This document shows, piece after piece, positions 61,304-64,000 of a stretch of 64,000 bases of DNA. A program made the translations under genes and the position numbers. Positions within the stretch are counted from its first letter, which is position 1. Each line of letters begins with the position of its first letter. The notes beneath the pieces are model-generated. The model saw only the letters and a list, made by a program, of their open reading frames with translations. It was not told the DNA's origin and ran no database searches. Source of the stretch: Arthrobacter sp. NicSoilC5. GTDB taxonomy: Bacteria > Actinomycetota > Actinomycetes > Actinomycetales > Micrococcaceae. The stretch is from positions 2,604,001-2,668,000 of the forward strand of contig NZ_AP024660.1 in NCBI RefSeq assembly GCF_019977395.1, read 5' to 3'.

Positions 61304-62874
61304 CAGCGGGCGGCCTTGGCGTCGATGGCCCCGGCCATGGTGTCCTTCGCGTCCTGGGCATGGGCGGTGATGACGGCGCGCAGGTGGTCCTTGTCGCCGC
61401 GTTCGAAGGCGTTCACGATCTCAAGGTGGTCCTGGGTGACGCGTTCGAAGATCGGCGTGCCGGCCTCGAAGGCCGCGGCCATCTGGGCGTGGACGTCCAG
61501 GCGCCGGTAGGACTCCAGGAGCATCGGGTTGTCGCAGACCATGAAGAGGTACTCGTGGAATTCCTCGTTGGTGCGCGCGAACTCTTCGGGGTCGGTGATG
61601 TTCCCGCCCTGCACCGAGCCGGTGGTGGCTTCGGCCAGGCGGCGGAACTGGCGCAGCTGCTGTTCGCTGAGCCTTCCCAGCAGCAGTTCGCTGACCGCAA
61701 GCTCCAGGCCCATGCGGGCGTCCAGCTGGGCGAAGCTGTCCTCCTTGCGGAAATCCAGCCGGCCGGTCTCCAGTGAGGAGACGGCCTCGCCGCGGCTCAT
61801 GGTGTCGCCTTCGGCCTGGATCTTCCCGGCCGGTGCGGGGGCGCCGGTTTCGGCGTCGCCCCCGGTGGTCTCCTTCGGTGCGAAACGTTCGAAGTAGAAG
61901 TTGGCGGGCTTGATGCCTTCGGTGTCCAGCCACTTGGAGACGGCGTTGACCATGGGCGGCGGGCCGCAGAGGTAGATGTCCACGTCGCCGTCGTTGAGGT
62001 GCTTCGGTTCGATGATCTGGGTGACGTAGCCGGTGTGCGGGGCGGAGGTGCCGGGCTCGGAGGCGATGTAGTCCCAGGTGAAGCCGGGCAGTTTCGCCTC
62101 GTAGGCGCGGAGCCAGTCCAGGCCCACGATGTCCGCCTCGCGGGTGAGCCCGTAGATGAGGTGGACCGGGCTGGACGGCGGGTTCTCGGCGAGCTTTTCC
62201 AGGATGGACAGCAGCGGGGCCAGGCCGGTGCCGCCGGCCAGGAGCAGCAGGGGCCGCTTCGGTTCGCGCAGGAAGAAGGATCCGTAGGGGCCGGTGAATT
62301 CGATGGCGTCGCCTACGGCGGCGCGGTCGCGCAGGTATTCGGACATGGCGCCCTGCGGGGTCACGCGGACCATGAAGGACGCGTCCTGGACCTCGGGGCC
62401 GCTGCTGAAGGAGTAGGAGCGCTCGGCGTCGGTGCCGGGAACCTTGAGGTTGACGTACTGCCCGGGGAGGAAGGCGAGCGCGTCGCGGTTGTCCACCTCG
62501 AGGGTGAAGGAGACCGTGGTGTCCGTGTGCCGGTTGAGCTCCTTGATGGTGGAGTTGAAGGTGGCGGCCGCCGTCTTGGCCGACTCGGACGTGGCCGGGA
62601 TCTGGATGGCCAGGTCGGACTCCGGGACGGCCTGGCACGTCAGCAGGTAGCCCTTTTCGAGCTCCTCTTCGGTCATGGCGTCGTCGATGAAGTCGCCCGG
62701 GTCGAAGGAGCCGGAATCGCAGAACGCCTTGCAGGTGCCGCACGCGCCGTCGCGGCAGTCCGACGGAATGTTGATCCGCGCCTTGTAGGCCGCGTCCATG
62801 ACGGTCTCATAGTCGCCGACCTTGATGACTTTGGTGACGCCGTCTTCGAAGCTGAGGGCTACTTTGTGGCCCAT
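61303..62874 (-). CDS. benC: Benzoate 1,2-dioxygenase reductase with C-terminal FCD-like domain
   Basis: A 523-residue flavin reductase. Residues 1-95 are a plant-type ferredoxin (Cys40, Cys45, Cys48, Cys80: PSDCRDGACGTCKAF, YLLTCQAVP). Residues about 100-200 are the FAD domain (ERSYSFSSGPE) and 205-332 the NAD domain (PLLLLAGGTGLAPLLSILEK). Usual BenC/XylZ proteins end near residue 340. Here a linker leads to about 140 more residues (377-515) that resemble the FCD effector domain of GntR regulators, with His440 (NEEFHEYLF), His483 (TQDHLEIVNAFERGD) and His505 (ITAHAQDA) at the positions of its metal ligands. There is no DNA-binding part. The enzyme moves electrons from NADH to the BenAB oxygenase. 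Confidence 0.93.
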   Translation of the reverse strand: MGHKVALSFEDGVTKVIKVGDYETVMDAAYKARINIPSDCRDGACGTCKAFCDSGSFDPGDFIDDAMTEEELEKGYLLTCQAVPESDLAIQIPATSESAKTAAATFNSTIKELNRHTDTTVSFTLEVDNRDALAFLPGQYVNLKVPGTDAERSYSFSSGPEVQDASFMVRVTPQGAMSEYLRDRAAVGDAIEFTGPYGSFFLREPKRPLLLLAGGTGLAPLLSILEKLAENPPSSPVHLIYGLTREADIVGLDWLRAYEAKLPGFTWDYIASEPGTSAPHTGYVTQIIEPKHLNDGDVDIYLCGPPPMVNAVSKWLDTEGIKPANFYFERFAPKETTGGDAETGAPAPAGKIQAEGDTMSRGEAVSSLETGRLDFRKEDSFAQLDARMGLELAVSELLLGRLSEQQLRQFRRLAEATTGSVQGGNITDPEEFARTNEEFHEYLFMVCDNPMLLESYRRLDVHAQMAAAFEAGTPIFERVTQDHLEIVNAFERGDKDHLRAVITAHAQDAKDTMAGAIDAKAAR

Positions 62875-62926
62875 GGGGTCCTCCTGACTGGGCGGGCGCG
62901 TCGTCGCGTCCGGGGAAAAGTTGGGG

Positions 62927-62984
62927 CGTGCCCGGCGGGCACGGAATGGGACCTCCCGTGCGGCGCCCGTATGTAACGGGCGCC
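62927..62984 (-). promoter_or_regulatory. Two hairpins between benB and benC
   Basis: The 123-base gap holds a seven-base-arm hairpin (62927-62933 with 62937-62943) and an eight-base-arm hairpin GGCGCCCG-TATGTAA-CGGGCGCC (62962-62984). Neither is followed by a T run in the direction of the operon. They may protect or attenuate the transcript so that the oxygenase subunits are made in excess of the reductase. Confidence 0.55.
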
Positions 62985-62997
62985 GGCTTGGGGCAGG

Positions 62998-63534
62998 TCA
63001 GATCATGTAGACGTCCACCACGTGGTGGATGTAGTCGTTCTTCAGGACCACTTTCTTCTTCAGGATCACCGGCTGCGGGCCGGAAAGGTCCACCGTGTAG
63101 TAGCTGGTGCCGAAGTACGTGTCCGTCGTGTTGTAGCGGAAGTACAGGGTGAACCAGTTGAAGCGCACCTCCACCTTGCCGCCGTCGTTCGCCAAAACCT
63201 CCACGTCCGTGATGTTGTGGCCGGTGCGCGGCTCCGGGAGGGAGGTGGCCGATGACCTGTCGGTCTTGATCCGGAATACCCGGTCCTCGATGCCGCCGCG
63301 GTTGTCGTAGTAGATCAGGGAGATCTCGTTCTGGGGGTCCTGCGTCAGCTGGTCGTCCACGTCCCAGGCCGGCATCCAGAATTCGGAGTCCGGGTGGTAG
63401 CACTCCAGCCATTCGTCGAACTGGCGGTCATCCAGCAGGCGGGCTTCCCGGTAGAGGAACGCCCGGACGGTTTCGAGGGTTGCGATTTCCTCCGCGGTCT
63501 TCAGGACCGGGGCGGTGTGGGTCAGGTTGGTCAT
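62998..63534 (-). CDS. benB: Benzoate 1,2-dioxygenase small (beta) subunit
   Basis: A 178-residue ring-hydroxylating-dioxygenase beta subunit of the NTF2-like fold. EEIATLETVRAFLYREARLL, DRQFDEWLECYHPDSEFWMP and EISLIYYDNRGGIEDRVFRI are the family signatures of BenB/XylY. It is a structural partner of BenA in the terminal oxygenase, which forms alpha-beta trimers. It starts 35 bases after benA with an AGAG-type site and ends 123 bases before benC, a gap that contains two hairpins. Confidence 0.95.
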   Translation of the reverse strand: MTNLTHTAPVLKTAEEIATLETVRAFLYREARLLDDRQFDEWLECYHPDSEFWMPAWDVDDQLTQDPQNEISLIYYDNRGGIEDRVFRIKTDRSSATSLPEPRTGHNITDVEVLANDGGKVEVRFNWFTLYFRYNTTDTYFGTSYYTVDLSGPQPVILKKKVVLKNDYIHHVVDVYMI

Positions 63535-63569
63535 GGGTTCTGCGCTCTCTGTGGTTCCGGCGGGCTCTC

Positions 63570-64000
63570 TCAGGCGGTGACGGGAACGGATTCCAGGGCG
63601 GAACGCTCCTCTTCCTCCGCCAGCGCCCGGTCCATGACTTCCTTCCAGTACCCGTGCTGGATGGGGTAGAGCCCCTCATCTTCGGTGCGCACGCCGGAGG
63701 CGATCACCCGGTTCATGCCCAGGGCCTGCGCCTGCTCATCCGGTCCGGCGATCTCGTGGGTGGAGCCGCGGGTCATGTCGTTCCACGGTGCGCTGGTGGC
63801 CCAGTAGGTCTTGTTGCAGGAGCGGAATTCCTCCAGGTCGTCCGGCGTGGCCATGCCCGTGGCGTTGAAGAAGTCCTCGTACTGGCGGATGCGCTTTGAA
63901 CGGTTCTCCTGGGACTCGCCCTTGGGGGCGATGCAGTAGATGGTCACCTCGGTCTGGTCCGCGGAGATCGGCCGGAAGTGGCGGATCTGCGAGGAGAACT
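63570..64000 (-). CDS. benA: Benzoate 1,2-dioxygenase large (alpha) subunit, N-terminus outside window
   Basis: Only the last 142 residues lie in the window; the frame is open to the right edge. [20 protein letters not shown] and [20 protein letters not shown], then [20 protein letters not shown] match the C-terminal catalytic domain of BenA/XylX. The Rieske centre and the mononuclear-iron ligands are encoded further upstream and are not seen. Together with BenB it adds O2 to benzoate to form the cis-diol. It heads the benABCD order read from right to left. Confidence 0.92.
   Translation of the reverse strand, partial: FSSQIRHFRPISADQTEVTIYCIAPKGESQENRSKRIRQYEDFFNATGMATPDDLEEFRSCNKTYWATSAPWNDMTRGSTHEIAGPDEQAQALGMNRVIASGVRTEDEGLYPIQHGYWKEVMDRALAEEEERSALESVPVTA

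Overview
The window is chromosomal DNA of a high-GC actinobacterium, most likely an Arthrobacter/Pseudarthrobacter-type soil Micrococcaceae. This rests on the high GC throughout, frequent GTG/TTG starts, ATGA/TGATG translational coupling, a mycothiol-dependent-enzyme family protein, a SAM-IV riboswitch, a DUF222/HNH gene and a benzoate/catechol locus of actinobacterial type. I see no insertion sequence, prophage, CRISPR array, rRNA or replication origin. The only tRNA found is tRNA-Gly(CCC).

Layout. 1-2.5 kb: end of a class IV aminotransferase gene, an FMN-binding flavoprotein, and a TetR regulator with its operator facing a small unknown gene. 2.6-5.0 kb: a secreted GH26-like domain fused to an OpgC-type membrane acyltransferase. 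5.2-7.2 kb: a SAM-IV riboswitch controlling a DUF1737 protein, a rhodanese and MetZ (direct sulfhydrylation to homocysteine). 7.3-8.8 kb: a frameshifted DUF222/HNH gene. 8.9-15 kb (minus): a YbdK-like ligase, a MurA fused to a helix-turn-helix domain, and a thiamin-precursor ECF transporter (YkoE, duplicated ATPase, EcfT) behind a TPP riboswitch. 15-17.6 kb: UPF0303, a heme-oxygenase-like diiron-type protein coupled to a CDGSH protein, and DUF4235. 17.6-24.1 kb (minus): a complete Mrp Na+/H+ antiporter operon. 24.3-27.5 kb: an Atg22-like MFS protein and a KhtT/KhtU-like K+/H+ antiporter pair. 27.5-34 kb: dcd, a secreted CAP/FG-GAP protein, an SRPBCC protein, the tRNA, a 46-residue basic protein, an MFS/LysR pair and a small CxxC protein. 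34-41 kb: putA, an amino-acid permease and a LysR regulator sharing a conserved operator, then panD. 41-53 kb: AEC transporter/FAD oxidase/D-serine-dehydratase-like cluster, a DHA2 efflux pump, a degenerate OtsB-trehalase fusion, an LLM flavoenzyme, an aldo-keto reductase, a DJ-1/PfpI protein and an amino-acid binding lipoprotein. 53.4-64 kb: benzoate uptake and breakdown (benK, LysR, catB, catC on plus; benA-B-C-D and a LuxR-type BenR on minus).

Together: benA-D convert benzoate to catechol, and catB and catC carry cis,cis-muconate towards 3-oxoadipate enol-lactone; the ring-cleaving catA is not in the window. PutA with its neighbouring permease handles proline-type amino acid catabolism under one LysR regulator. 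Mrp and KhtTU handle Na+/K+ and pH.

The most unusual items are the BenC reductase carrying a GntR-type FCD domain, the DNA-binding-domain MurA, the OpgC and trehalase fusions whose partner domains have lost catalytic residues, the HOLDO-CDGSH pair, and a 31-32 bp tandem repeat upstream of putA. All family assignments come from reading the sequence; no database search was run.
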